From contig JAUZPR010000006.1 of assembly GCA_030705825.1 (NCBI GenBank), positions 1 to 58,517 on the forward strand: a stretch of 58,517 nt of DNA. Reading direction: 5' to 3'. Below the pieces are notes generated by a model, which had not been told where the DNA came from, searched no databases, and worked only from the letters and a program-made list of their open reading frames with translations. This document shows positions 35,409 through 44,952 of this stretch, in pieces. The translations under genes were made by a program, and so were the position numbers. Origin of the DNA: Bacillota bacterium. GTDB taxonomy: Bacteria > Bacillota > Clostridia > Acetivibrionales > JANLFN01. The stretch's first letter is position 1. Each line of letters begins with the position of its first letter.

Positions 35409-37886
35409 ATGGGGATAATATTCAATCAAACAGGGATTATGTCTGTAAAGGAAAATCAAACCATATTTCATGAAGGCCAGGACGTCAATTCAGTCAATGT
35501 CCTGTTGAAAGGCAAAGCAGAAGCATACATTTCTTTATTTGAAAATTCCGAAGAAAAATCCGAAAACAACATTCTAAAACAAAGCTACAGAATCTTTGAA
35601 CTCGGGCAAAATACCTTCATAGGAGCCAGCGATATTCTTCTGTCGGGAAAATATTCACTTACATGCCATACTGTTGAGGATAGTAATGTATACGGAATAG
35701 TTGCAAAGAACCAGGAGCAGTTGAAGGCAATATTGGCTTCCAATAAAGATTACGGAGCTTTTTTTACTGCATCATTGTCGGCTCTTATCACCCAGTCATA
35801 TACGGCATTTAATAAAATACAGGAGTTTGCCGCTCAGTTGGGCGCACTTTGTGACAATCTTTCGGTATTTCTTTGGGCTCATAAAGCTCACAAGAATTTC
35901 ACATATTTACCATCCGGAAGATGCTTCAGTGAAGGCTTTGAAAACTACCAAAAAATCCTTGAAAATGAAGCAACGGTTCCCGATGAATTCAGCAGCCTAT
36001 TCTTTGAGCAGGATAATTCGTCGGTTTTTGAAACGTCATATTCATATTCAAGTAATTTGAACACTTCAAAAATAAAGTATTATAAGAGTATTCTCAATAT
36101 ACCTTCTGATATTTGTAAAAGTTATTTCACCTCAGATGACTATGTCACCGAATATCACATAAAAGACGCATCTGAATGTCTTTATGATATTCTCAACTCA
36201 ATAAAAAATGCTTTCAGAGCTGCAGACAGTTATATGTCAGACCTTTTTACAGCGGGTGAGGACTGTATACTGGCAGAATATTCCGAAGCAGCAGCCGAGC
36301 TTGCAAGGAGCGGCGGGAATAATTCAACCCTTCTTAGGATAATCGGCTATGCTATGGAACGAATAAAAAAGGCAATTGAAAGGTATAAAAGCGACTACCT
36401 TTATACTCCTGATATTGAGCCCAAACAGCTTGACGAGCTCTATGCGTGGATTGAATCCCAAGGTATATCTAAAAGCCAACCGGTTTCAGCAGCTTGGGGT
36501 GATAACAGCGGTGAAATGCTGCCTGAAGAGCTCAGGGACAGTGCACGTAAAATAGTCGAGTACTCTGAAATTCCATGGAAGCAAGCCGAGCTTTTCCTGG
36601 AGGATTTAAAATTGTACGGCAGACATAAAAGCCACCTTCAGGACTCTGAGTCCAGAAACTTGGTTTCCTCTATTACCTCCAATTTCTTTTTAATCTATGA
36701 GAATGTCCTCAAAAAAGCTGTTGAGCAAAAGGATAATTCACGATTAATAAATATGTTCCTTACCTATGCCTATATGGATGAAAGGCTTCTTAATCCCAAA
36801 CATACCCTGGAGCTATACAGGCTGGCAGGCAGAAACCTCACAAAAGCACAAAGCTCGGTATATGACATAAAAACCTGGCTGACAATGGTTTATGAAATGG
36901 AAAAGGAACCCTCCATAAACGAGTTCGGACAGGATTATTACGGTGTTTTCAGAGAAATGAAAAAGCGCGGAGAGTTAACCGATAAGGATAAAGCCGCTTA
37001 TGATAATGGCAAAGACAACAGACTTAAGCATGAGATAAACAACCTTTTCAGAATTAACCAGAAAGTCTGCCACGGACAGATAAACAGCTATTTCCCCATT
37101 TTGAGCGATGAAATGGTGGCAAGGGAGCTGTCAAAGGCTATTGTTACACCCGAGCTGGTTGAACAAGACATTGTTAAGGTCCTTGAAATAGATTTTTCGG
37201 CATTCCACAGAGAAGTATCCTTTCGAAATGCGGAAAAGGACATAGAAAAGGAATTTATCCAGAAATTTGCCAAACCTGACATTATACTTATGCCAACCTT
37301 CGGAAGCCGGCAGGTAATGTGGCAGGAGCTTACAGGAAGGGACAGGAGTACCTCCGCCCGTTTTGTTCTGCCCCTCTTCACTTCCGAAAATCTCTTTGAT
37401 TTGATAATAAAGCTTATCGGCAATTTCCGGTGGGAACTCTGCAGGACAATGATGGGCGCATCCTGGAATGACGTTTCAGAAAGCTCTCTTACATCGGATT
37501 ATACCGATTTTATCCAGTTTTATAAGAAAAACAAAGAGCTTTCGGAGGAAGCCAAGGAGAAAATTACAACTCAGATACAGAAGTACAGAAATTCAACCAG
37601 GGAAATATTTACGTCAGATTATGAGACCTGGATCAAATATGAATCAAAAGGAATCCTTCGTTTGAATAAAATTGCCCGCAGCGTACTGTTCAAGCATTGC
37701 ACCTTTTCAAGGAAGATACGAGAAAGCCTTGAAAAGCAGCCTGTTTTCAGCGATATGATCAACCAGTTCAAAAATCAGAGAACCAAGCTGGTTAAGAGTC
37801 TGGAAAGCAAATATAACAGGTATGCAAAGCTTGGACCCCTTGACTCTGAGCTTGAAGAGAATTTGATATTCTACAGGGATTTATAA
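35409..37886 (+). CDS. Large protein with N-terminal cyclic nucleotide-binding-like domain
   Basis: 825 residues. Residues 1-115 fit a cNMP-binding/Crp-type beta-roll (SVKENQTIFHEGQDVNSVNVLLKGKAEAYI opening, then LGQNTFIGASDILL). The remaining 700 residues are mostly helical, show no DNA-binding helix-turn-helix and match no family I know. Notable is DIILMPTFGSRQVMWQELTG near residue 630 and a Lys-rich helical tail. The frame opens at 35271, but the ATG at 35409 is preceded by CGGTG at 7 bases and gives the domain its proper N-terminus. Soluble; no membrane helix. It follows prfC and ends before the marR promoter. It may be a sensor protein, but of what is unknown. Confidence 0.7.
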   Translation: MGIIFNQTGIMSVKENQTIFHEGQDVNSVNVLLKGKAEAYISLFENSEEKSENNILKQSYRIFELGQNTFIGASDILLSGKYSLTCHTVEDSNVYGIVAKNQEQLKAILASNKDYGAFFTASLSALITQSYTAFNKIQEFAAQLGALCDNLSVFLWAHKAHKNFTYLPSGRCFSEGFENYQKILENEATVPDEFSSLFFEQDNSSVFETSYSYSSNLNTSKIKYYKSILNIPSDICKSYFTSDDYVTEYHIKDASECLYDILNSIKNAFRAADSYMSDLFTAGEDCILAEYSEAAAELARSGGNNSTLLRIIGYAMERIKKAIERYKSDYLYTPDIEPKQLDELYAWIESQGISKSQPVSAAWGDNSGEMLPEELRDSARKIVEYSEIPWKQAELFLEDLKLYGRHKSHLQDSESRNLVSSITSNFFLIYENVLKKAVEQKDNSRLINMFLTYAYMDERLLNPKHTLELYRLAGRNLTKAQSSVYDIKTWLTMVYEMEKEPSINEFGQDYYGVFREMKKRGELTDKDKAAYDNGKDNRLKHEINNLFRINQKVCHGQINSYFPILSDEMVARELSKAIVTPELVEQDIVKVLEIDFSAFHREVSFRNAEKDIEKEFIQKFAKPDIILMPTFGSRQVMWQELTGRDRSTSARFVLPLFTSENLFDLIIKLIGNFRWELCRTMMGASWNDVSESSLTSDYTDFIQFYKKNKELSEEAKEKITTQIQKYRNSTREIFTSDYETWIKYESKGILRLNKIARSVLFKHCTFSRKIRESLEKQPVFSDMINQFKNQRTKLVKSLESKYNRYAKLGPLDSELEENLIFYRDL

Positions 37887-38048
37887 ATTTCAAGGGGTGG
37901 CTAAATGCCGCCCTTATAATTTATAAAGAAAAACTCAGTTTTCAGTATTAACGGGCAGATATTCCCCATAATTTCGGGCTAAAATAGAATATATTAGATA
38001 AAATAGGGATTAACAAATCTATTAAAATATAATATATTTTAAATATCA

Positions 38049-38071
38049 TATATTTTGAAATTCAAAGTATA
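38049..38071. promoter_or_regulatory. Predicted MarR operator upstream of marR
   Basis: A 23-bp palindrome centred on 38060 with one mismatch, core TTTGAAATTCAAA (38054-38066). It ends where the ribosome site of the marR gene begins, so a bound repressor would block marR itself. A 20-base stretch of it recurs inverted at 38563-38582. Confidence 0.7.
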
Positions 38072-38084
38072 GGAGGTGTTTAAT

Positions 38085-38546
38085 ATGGCTAAATACGAAT
38101 CCAATGACATATATCTGGCCGGAGACTTATTAAGGCAACTGTTCGACAAATATAACCGTTTGGAAAACAAAAAGTACCTGTATAAGGATCTAAAGGATTT
38201 AACTCTTATTGAAATCAATACTATAATTGTCATAGGCTGTGAAGGATTGAAAAGTATGTCTCAGATAGCAAATGAACTGGGGGTTACTTTCGGTACACCT
38301 ACAGTGACCATAGACAGACTGATAACCAAAAATCTGGTTGAACGTATAAGGGATGAAGGTGACAGGCGTCAGGTTTTTGTAAAGCTTTCGGAAGACGGAA
38401 AGAAAATCTATAATGCAGTTTCGGAATTAAAGAAGAAAGTGACTGAAAAGGTATTTGAAGTATTGTCGGATGATGAAAAAATATTATTAATAGGAGTCCT
38501 CTCCAAGCTAAACAATAAATTTAATGATTTGTTTTCGGACATTTGA
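38085..38546 (+). CDS. MarR family transcriptional regulator
   Basis: 153 residues with a central winged helix-turn-helix: MSQIANELGVTFGTPTVTIDRL (about residues 65-86), then the wing RIRDEGDRRQVFVKLSEDG with the family's DxRxxxVxLTxxG pattern. The ATG at 38085 sits behind AGGAGG and replaces a GTG at 38076. Matching palindromes precede this gene and the downstream membrane-protein gene, so it most likely represses both itself and that gene; the ligand is unknown. Confidence 0.9.
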   Translation: MAKYESNDIYLAGDLLRQLFDKYNRLENKKYLYKDLKDLTLIEINTIIVIGCEGLKSMSQIANELGVTFGTPTVTIDRLITKNLVERIRDEGDRRQVFVKLSEDGKKIYNAVSELKKKVTEKVFEVLSDDEKILLIGVLSKLNNKFNDLFSDI

Positions 38547-38561
38547 TTTTTTTTGTTCTAT

Positions 38562-38583
38562 TACTTTGAATTTCAAAATATAG
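38562..38583. promoter_or_regulatory. Predicted MarR operator upstream of the YhgE/Pip gene
   Basis: ACTTTGAATTTCAAAATATA at 38563-38582 is the exact reverse complement of 38049-38068. It overlaps a plausible -35 region; a TATACT -10 box follows at about 38595-38600. Confidence 0.7.
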
Positions 38584-38669
38584 TTTTATCAAAATATACT
38601 AAAATTGAAGGAGTTGATGCCACACACTTATAGAATTAAGTAATGATAAAAATTAAAGGAGGGACGAAA

Positions 38670-41033
38670 TTGAAAGGAAATATAAAACGATTCAGAAAAC
38701 AAATAGTTATTGCGGCAGTTATCATCCTCCCTCTAGTCTACAGCTTTTTCTATCTTGATGCTTTTTGGGATCCATACAGCAGGCTTAGTGAGCTACCTGT
38801 TGCATTAATCAACCAGGATACGGGTGCTGTAGTTAACGGAGAACAAAGAAATCTGGGAAATGAGATAGCTGATCAATTAAAGGGAGATAAAAACCTGAAG
38901 TGGACATTGACAAATAGTTCGGAGGCTTCAAAAGGTATTTCCAAGGGAAAATACTATGCGGAAATAACCATACCTTCCGACTTTTCCAGAAAAATTTCAA
39001 GCGCCGGCAATGTAGACAAAACTCAGGGCATAATAATGTACCAGCCGGAAGAAAAGAGAAATTTTCTGGCGGCCCAGGTCATGAACAGGGTTATGATTGA
39101 ATTTAAAGATAACGTTTCGCAGAAAGTTACAAAGGAGATTGTTAAAAACGTTATTGACAAAATAAATCAGATTCCCGGGAGTCTTAAGGATTTAAACGAC
39201 GGACTTGGAAAAATGGCTTCCGGAACAAAAGATATTTCAGGCGGTATCAGTAATTTAAGAAATAATCAAATTCAATTCAACAATGGACTGACAAAATTAA
39301 AAGCTGGTCTTGCAGATGCAAAAAGCGGCAGCATTCAGCTTTATACAGGCAGTAAATCGTTGGCTTCATATGAAAATACTTTTTATACAAGCCTTAATGC
39401 AGGAGTACCTGATATATTAAAGCTGTCCCAAGGGTCAAACCTGTTTTATAAAAGCCTGCAGACTTTGAACAGCGGTTTGGATAATCTCAATAAAAACCTC
39501 AGCAAACCGGATACAGGATTATCCGCAATTGCAGATAACGCAGTCAAATTCGGAAACGGTTTGCAGCAGTTCAATAAAGGCTTCAGTGCCATTAGGTCGG
39601 GTACCGGGAATTTGTACGATTCGACAAAAGCATTTTCATCAAATATAAAGACATATTCCGAGGGATTGGATCAGTATCTGGACAGCGTTAGTTCATTAAC
39701 TACTGCGGACAAAAGTATTTCACAATTTTTGGCCGCTTATCTGAATTCTCATCCCGAAGCAATGTCTGATAAAAATATTCAGAATATCTTGAATATAACA
39801 AAGCAATCGGGAGGCTCTCTGGATAAAATCAACACTTCAGCCGGTATGCTGAAGACAAATATGGATACCCTGGTCAAAGCGTCACAGCAGCTTGAGGGTG
39901 GAACAAAAACCTTAAATGACGGCGTGACGGCTATAAATGACAATTCTGCAGCGCTGATTTCAGGTGCAGAACAGCTGAGCAGCGGAGTAAATCAAGCCGG
40001 TAAGTCATTAAGTGACCTTTCGGGTGCTGTAAATCAATTAGCCGGCGGTTCGGCACAATTGACGGGTGCCTACTCCCAAATTGACACAGGATTAAAAAAA
40101 TCGGCTCTAAGTCTTCAAGATGCAGCCAAAGCCGCAGGACTTCTTTCAGAAAACAGCAGTAAATTGGCTTCGGGCGCAAATCAGCTTAACTCAGGTATAG
40201 CAGCCGCATATAACGGCAGTGCGGAACTTAATGATAATGCTGTAAAATTTGCAGACGGCGAAAAAGATCTATTAGATGGAAGCAATCAGCTGGCAACAGG
40301 AATAAATACCATGCAGTCACAAATTACAACTAATATCGGCAGTATGGATGCTCTCAACGGTCTTGATAGTTTCGCAGCATCTCCAGTGAAGCTTGAGCAG
40401 TCGAGCATTGATCCTGTTCCAGATTACGGAACTGCTTTTTCTCCTTATTTTATATCGTTATCCCTTTGGGTCGGATCAATTTTGATTCTTATAATCATAT
40501 ACCTGGATCCGGATATAAACCTGAGAAGGCGGTATTCCAAGCTGCTGCATTCCGATATGAGGTTCCTTGGATTTGCACTGATTGGAATTGTTCAAGCAGT
40601 TGTACTTTCACTTGCTATAAAATTCGGTCTTAATCTGCATCCAAAGAGTGAACCCTTATTTTATCTGGTAACTATTTTGGTTTCACTGAGTTTTATTTCT
40701 GTAGTGGAATTTCTGGTTATACATCTTAAGGATGCAGGCAAATTCCTTGTAATGCTTCTTCTTATACTTCAGCTTACCAGCTGCGGCGGTACATTCCCGA
40801 TGGAACTGGTTCCCGGGTTCTTCAAGATAATCAAGCCATTCATGCCTATGACCTATTCGGTAAATGCATTGAAGGAGGCAATTTCAGGAGTGAATTACGG
40901 AGACTTGAACAAGAACATGCTGGTACTTGGCGGAATAATGGTGGTTTTCCTGGCAGGAAATGTACTACTGTCATGGGTCAAATCCACTAAAAATGAAGGT
41001 ATCGAAAATACATTGGAAGTACTTGATATATAG
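38670..41033 (+). CDS. YhgE/Pip domain membrane protein
   Basis: 787 residues of the YhgE/Pip (ABC-2 permease-like) family. One N-terminal membrane helix (IVIAAVIILPLVYSFFYLDAFWDPY), a YhgE-type soluble segment (LPVALINQDTGA, GKYYAEITIPSDFS) and a long coiled-coil stretch with repeated LxxGxxxLxxG patterns (residues about 170-560) lead to five C-terminal helices. Such proteins act in export or phage-receptor roles in other Firmicutes. An ATG at 38643 lacks a ribosome site; AAAGGAGG lies 7 bases before the TTG at 38670, which decides the start. Probably repressed by the MarR protein encoded just upstream. Confidence 0.87.
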   Translation: MKGNIKRFRKQIVIAAVIILPLVYSFFYLDAFWDPYSRLSELPVALINQDTGAVVNGEQRNLGNEIADQLKGDKNLKWTLTNSSEASKGISKGKYYAEITIPSDFSRKISSAGNVDKTQGIIMYQPEEKRNFLAAQVMNRVMIEFKDNVSQKVTKEIVKNVIDKINQIPGSLKDLNDGLGKMASGTKDISGGISNLRNNQIQFNNGLTKLKAGLADAKSGSIQLYTGSKSLASYENTFYTSLNAGVPDILKLSQGSNLFYKSLQTLNSGLDNLNKNLSKPDTGLSAIADNAVKFGNGLQQFNKGFSAIRSGTGNLYDSTKAFSSNIKTYSEGLDQYLDSVSSLTTADKSISQFLAAYLNSHPEAMSDKNIQNILNITKQSGGSLDKINTSAGMLKTNMDTLVKASQQLEGGTKTLNDGVTAINDNSAALISGAEQLSSGVNQAGKSLSDLSGAVNQLAGGSAQLTGAYSQIDTGLKKSALSLQDAAKAAGLLSENSSKLASGANQLNSGIAAAYNGSAELNDNAVKFADGEKDLLDGSNQLATGINTMQSQITTNIGSMDALNGLDSFAASPVKLEQSSIDPVPDYGTAFSPYFISLSLWVGSILILIIIYLDPDINLRRRYSKLLHSDMRFLGFALIGIVQAVVLSLAIKFGLNLHPKSEPLFYLVTILVSLSFISVVEFLVIHLKDAGKFLVMLLLILQLTSCGGTFPMELVPGFFKIIKPFMPMTYSVNALKEAISGVNYGDLNKNMLVLGGIMVVFLAGNVLLSWVKSTKNEGIENTLEVLDI

Positions 41034-41046
41034 GAGAATTTATAAC

Positions 41047-41080
41047 AAAGCCCGGAAATCCAATTGATTTCCGGGCTTTT
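41047..41080 (+). terminator. Rho-independent terminator after the YhgE/Pip gene
   Basis: AGCCCGGAAATC (41049-41060) pairs with GATTTCCGGGCT (41066-41077), followed by TTT. It marks the left edge of the accessory block. Confidence 0.9.
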
Positions 41081-41130
41081 CATATAAGCACGCCTCATAA
41101 TTCTGCATTTATTGTTTTTTGTTAAATAAC

Positions 41131-41495
41131 TTATTTTCTGCTGCCTATAACTTTAATCTGAACATCAAGGTTATCCAGCTTCTTCTATTTTATCAAACCT
41201 TACATCATGCTCTTCAAGCTTTTTTATAGTCTGAACCTGACATTCATATAAGGTTTTAATATCCGGCCTTACCTGATTTTCAATGGAAGACTCAATTTTC
41301 CCCAGTCCCTTATCCAAAGTATCAAATCTTTCCTTGGTTTCAGACCTGAAGAGTCAGGTGAAATAGCAAGTTTCTTTCTAATCTCCCTAAAAGTATCTCC
41401 TTGCATAGCCATTCCTTTATGTCAGGCAGTCTTGGTAATATGTCCGAATCATATCGGCTTGTTTTATTTGGAATTCCTTTTCTACTACCACCCAT
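41131..41495 (-). pseudogene. Decayed phage-type small protein (terminase small subunit-like)
   Basis: From ATG 41495, with GGGGGTGAG upstream, the frame reads MGGSRKGIPNKTSRYDSD and LPRLPDIKEWLCK. It then continues only after a frame change as QGDTFREIRKKLAIS, later as ERFDTLDKGLGKIESSIEN and VRPDIKTLYECQVQTIKKLE, and after another change as KLDNLDVQIKVIGSRK. The first part resembles the N-terminal helix-turn-helix of phage terminase small subunits; the rest is a coiled coil. At least two frameshifts make it non-functional as one protein. Confidence 0.65.
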
Positions 41496-41534
41496 GTTCT
41501 CACCCCCTATAACAAAAAGAGACTTGTTATGGCT

Positions 41535-42716
41535 CTAATACTTTTTCGGGTTAAATCTTCCATTTTCATCATAATTGATTGATTGAGTATACCCACAAGC
41601 ATTCCAAATGCTATCAAATACAGGTCTAAGTAACAAATCAATTTCTGTATTAAAATCTTCAAGTATGATAACTTCTGAGCTCAATATTTCTCTATCTATT
41701 TTATATTCAATCCCTCTGTAAAAGTTAAAACTTTTTGGCATTTCATATCCTTTAACACCCGTTAATGTAATAAAAATAAAGTATGGCAACTCAACCTTAA
41801 CTTCTTTTAAAAAGTCAATATATTGCTTTGTACTTTTTATTAATGCTTCTTCGAATGCAACATATGGTATAAATTTTTGACTTTCATCTGCGCTAGATAG
41901 TAACGATGATTCAACAGCTTCAATAATCCCATTCTTATATAGTTGAGTATATGCATCCACTTTTCCAGCTTCTATTGCTTCTGAATATAATATCATTCCC
42001 TCAAAATTTATTCTCTTTCTCGATGCTCCGTAATATATGGTATTGAAGAACTGATTGTTAAATACACTTTTTATATCAATTTTTTCAGCCTTTATATTAA
42101 AAGCTGATATAGGAACTATTTGTAATACAATGTTTGATTTGGTATTTAGTCTCAATAATGTTTCACCAGCAACTATATTAGCAATTCTGTCATTTTTGAA
42201 ATTCTGTATTTTTTCACTTAATGATTCAGATAAAACAAATGCACTCCTAAGCTCATCCACATCAAGCTGGTATACCCCATTACTGCTTCTTGCGAAAAAT
42301 CTACTCCAATTTTGAAATGTGACACAATGTGGGCTACGCCAACTTTTTGGGATGCGAATTACTAATGCCTTTTTGTTATCAGCAACATCGATTGGTTGAA
42401 TTTTTATTCCTGGTATTCTTGGCTGAACTCCTTGTCTAACCAGATCTTCAATCCAACGAATTTTAGAGTCTATTTCTTCATTATAAATACCTATTATTTC
42501 AGCCGGTACACCATTCTCCTCTTTTATACCATAAATAATGTCTCCACCACTTGAATTAGCGAATGAAGTAATGTCCTTCAAGAATTCACGTTTATCACTA
42601 TCACTGTTGCCAGAAAACTTCTCTTTATAATCCAGTGTTTTCTTTTCAAGGACAGAATCATTTACCAATAGTAATAAATCATCTCTATTAATATTTTCTA
42701 TCGGTTTTTGAATCAT
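41535..42716 (-). CDS. AlbA_2 (Schlafen-like) domain protein
   Basis: 393 residues. The N-terminal AlbA_2 domain (residues about 10-170) shows LDYKEKFSG, FLKDITSFANSSGGDIIYGI and RSPHCVTFQNWSRFFAR, the usual ATP-binding-protein/Schlafen AlbA_2 landmarks. The C-terminal half matches nothing I know. Proteins with this domain are often found in mobile and defence gene sets, though many have no proven role. GTG at 42719 and ATG at 42716 both follow GGGAG at 7-10 bases, so the start is uncertain by one codon. Composition is more AT-rich than the core genes on either side. Confidence 0.75.
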   Translation of the reverse strand: MIQKPIENINRDDLLLLVNDSVLEKKTLDYKEKFSGNSDSDKREFLKDITSFANSSGGDIIYGIKEENGVPAEIIGIYNEEIDSKIRWIEDLVRQGVQPRIPGIKIQPIDVADNKKALVIRIPKSWRSPHCVTFQNWSRFFARSSNGVYQLDVDELRSAFVLSESLSEKIQNFKNDRIANIVAGETLLRLNTKSNIVLQIVPISAFNIKAEKIDIKSVFNNQFFNTIYYGASRKRINFEGMILYSEAIEAGKVDAYTQLYKNGIIEAVESSLLSSADESQKFIPYVAFEEALIKSTKQYIDFLKEVKVELPYFIFITLTGVKGYEMPKSFNFYRGIEYKIDREILSSEVIILEDFNTEIDLLLRPVFDSIWNACGYTQSINYDENGRFNPKKY

Positions 42717-42894
42717 CACTATTCAACTCCCTTCACCAAAATTTTACACTAATAGAAGAAGAATCACAACTGAAATAGAAATTCGTCCACTCTCAAATAA
42801 ACGTTTGCATCTATATCTCGTATAAGGTTTACTTTTGCGTCACCATATATTTGGGCATATACATAAATTCTAAATTAGAAGGCGATTGATATCA

Positions 42895-43035
42895 ATGAAA
42901 AGAGTATCAACAACATTAGAAACTAGCTCTGGAAGAAATGTAAAATTTCATGACAACTACAACAACCAAAATATGAGTAGACCACAGTTTGTTAAAGAAA
43001 TTAATAATGGAATACATCCGATAATTCGTTCGTAA
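42895..43035 (+). CDS. Small protein, possibly truncated
   Basis: 46 residues: MKRVSTTLETSSGRNVKFHD, then NNQNMSRPQFVKEINNG. I recall similar N-terminal text in longer small proteins of unknown function, where the chain continues beyond this point, so this may be a truncated copy. AGAAGG lies 12 bases upstream. Only + strand frame in the block; no promoter clearly seen. Confidence 0.45.
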   Translation: MKRVSTTLETSSGRNVKFHDNYNNQNMSRPQFVKEINNGIHPIIRS

Positions 43036-43043
43036 TCTTCTTC

Positions 43044-43115
43044 CTATACACCAAGTTGTTCATCAGTGTAATCCAGACCATCAATTTCCAACTTTAATCT
43101 CTGTAAATTTGTCAT
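43044..43115 (-). pseudogene. Short remnant ORF with strong ribosome site
   Basis: 23 codons, MTNLQRLKLEIDGLDYTDEQ, behind AAGGAGGG at 6 bases. The text resembles the start of small phage-associated proteins, cut short by a stop at 43044. Likely a fragment left by deletion. Confidence 0.4.
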
Positions 43116-43174
43116 GCTCTGACCCTCCTTTTCATATTTTGTAATAAAAAACTGGCTTTTACACCAGTTATACT

Positions 43175-44935
43175 TTAAACAACAATATTCAATTGCTTTA
43201 ATTTGTTCCTTAAATTCTGTATTGTTATTGGTTCATTAAAGAACCACTCAATTAAGTTTATCCCATTTTCCGTACAGAGTTTCTTTTTTCTATTATCTAA
43301 CTCAACACGTTTATTGAAGTCCTCTTCTCCACCAAAGTATTTTGTAGGCTCAAAGTGCTGTAATCCTTGATACTCGAAAGCACAATTTATTTCAGGTGCA
43401 AATACATCAATCCTTTGTGGTCTAAGCCAATTCGGAGAATACTGCATTGTAGCTTCTGGAAAGTTTTTCTTAATCAACTCAAACATTGCCGATTCAGATT
43501 TCCACTTTGATGGTATTACCTTTTCTAAAACCAATTTTTCTTCTATTTTCTTCAATGTATTCTTTAAAGCATCTTCATCTGACCATTGACCAATAGCATT
43601 AAAACAGTACATACACCTATCCAGCATCTTTTTTTGAATCCCAATAAGATAATCCTTAAGCTGTGATTTAAACACAAAGCCATGATGAGCCATTAATTTA
43701 TCTAATACATCCTCAATATAACGCCTAAAATCAATATTAAAAAATTCCTTAAAATGTTCACTATGTAAAGTATCACAATATTTAATCAAATATTTAATAT
43801 CTATACCATAAATTCTTATTCCATAAAGAACCTCTCTTAAAAAACCAATAGGTTTAAAATTATAAAGCATCAGTTCTAAATCCATCATCTGCTCTTTTGA
43901 ATATACTACTTGATGGTTTTCGGTGTCATCTAATGGGCATTCATTCTTAATGATTTCATGTTTCAATGCACATTTTGCCAGTTCACACGCTATATAGTAT
44001 CTTTTACTTGGAATTTTAGTGAAGTAAAACTTGAACTCATTTAAAGTAATATCATTGACTGCTTCTGCTTCCCTTTCTTTAGGTTGTAGATGTTTAGGCA
44101 AAAGAAAACTTGCATCAACTTCTTGGTTCGTAAGATTTACTCTTGTATCTTGCCAAAATCGGCTATCAACAGATTTTCTGCAAACAGTTTTTTCACCAAT
44201 ATCAAGAGAATAATTTATTAAACTAAGTTCTTCATTTTCATCTTCCAATTCATTTTTTATATACATAATACTATTTGATTTTTTATTATACTTATATTCA
44301 GACTTCGTAAATTTATCAATTAAGATTGGTCTTTCATTGGACACATAATATAAATCGCCATCCACAATTGTGTTTTTATATGGAGTGTAGCAAATAAAAC
44401 TTATTGTATCATTAGGGTTTTTTATTAATGTAATACTTATCCCATCAATTCTTTTAATTATCTCCTTGCTTTTATCTTCATTTAATGTATAAACATTTAA
44501 ATTATTATAGAAAAAGGCTAACATTTTTTCAGGTATTGCTTTTGTATAAAATACTTTTATATCTCCATTACCTTTTTGTATATATGCATAGTTTACATGT
44601 TCATCAATTATCTTGATATAACCATCTTTCGCAACACATAAGTCACCTGTTCTTTCTCGAAAGTCTCGCCTATATTCTCCTGATAGTTTCATATTTCTTA
44701 TAAAAACAATCGTAGACGTATCTGCTGATAAATAAACTACTTGAACATTTTTACCAAGTAGTAATGGATTGGAACTAATTCTCTTCAAATAGCATTCTGT
44801 GTCAAACTTATGGTAAATTAGAATACCTATCTCTCTGGAAAAGTAAAAGTCCTCCAATACATTTGTTGCTAATAGTCTTTTCTCATTTTTTTCATATATA
44901 AAAAGATTCTTTTCCTTGTCATACTCATATCTCAT
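43175..44935 (-). CDS. Protein with beta-propeller-like N-terminus and C-terminal Vsr-like endonuclease domain
   Basis: 586 residues. The first 240 residues are beta-rich with short repeats (DFYFSREIGILIYHK, GDLYYVSNERPILID, KYNKKSNSIMYIKNE) that look like a beta-propeller. The middle is helical with a possible MYCFNAIG turn. The last 100 residues fit a very-short-patch-repair/PD-(D/E)xK endonuclease fold: RIDVFAPEINCAFEYQGLQH and GGEEDFNKRVELDNRKKKLC, with Asp and Glu in the catalytic positions. Frame open to 44974, but GGTGGGGG precedes the ATG at 44935, 17 bases after the partner gene's stop. Immediately downstream of, and probably cotranscribed with, the DUF3883-like gene. No methylase is nearby, so a classical restriction system is unlikely. 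Confidence 0.65.
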   Translation of the reverse strand: MRYEYDKEKNLFIYEKNEKRLLATNVLEDFYFSREIGILIYHKFDTECYLKRISSNPLLLGKNVQVVYLSADTSTIVFIRNMKLSGEYRRDFRERTGDLCVAKDGYIKIIDEHVNYAYIQKGNGDIKVFYTKAIPEKMLAFFYNNLNVYTLNEDKSKEIIKRIDGISITLIKNPNDTISFICYTPYKNTIVDGDLYYVSNERPILIDKFTKSEYKYNKKSNSIMYIKNELEDENEELSLINYSLDIGEKTVCRKSVDSRFWQDTRVNLTNQEVDASFLLPKHLQPKEREAEAVNDITLNEFKFYFTKIPSKRYYIACELAKCALKHEIIKNECPLDDTENHQVVYSKEQMMDLELMLYNFKPIGFLREVLYGIRIYGIDIKYLIKYCDTLHSEHFKEFFNIDFRRYIEDVLDKLMAHHGFVFKSQLKDYLIGIQKKMLDRCMYCFNAIGQWSDEDALKNTLKKIEEKLVLEKVIPSKWKSESAMFELIKKNFPEATMQYSPNWLRPQRIDVFAPEINCAFEYQGLQHFEPTKYFGGEEDFNKRVELDNRKKKLCTENGINLIEWFFNEPITIQNLRNKLKQLNIVV

Positions 44936-44952
44936 TATGCCCCCACCATTTT

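Noticed and set aside
37893-37916. Terminator after the cNMP-binding-domain gene
   Set aside because: The stem is imperfect (AAGGGG/CCCTT with bulge) and no T-run follows.
41081-41130. Attachment-site repeat of the tRNA-Lys 3' end
   Set aside because: No copy of the tRNA-Lys tail was found by eye at the left edge of the accessory block.
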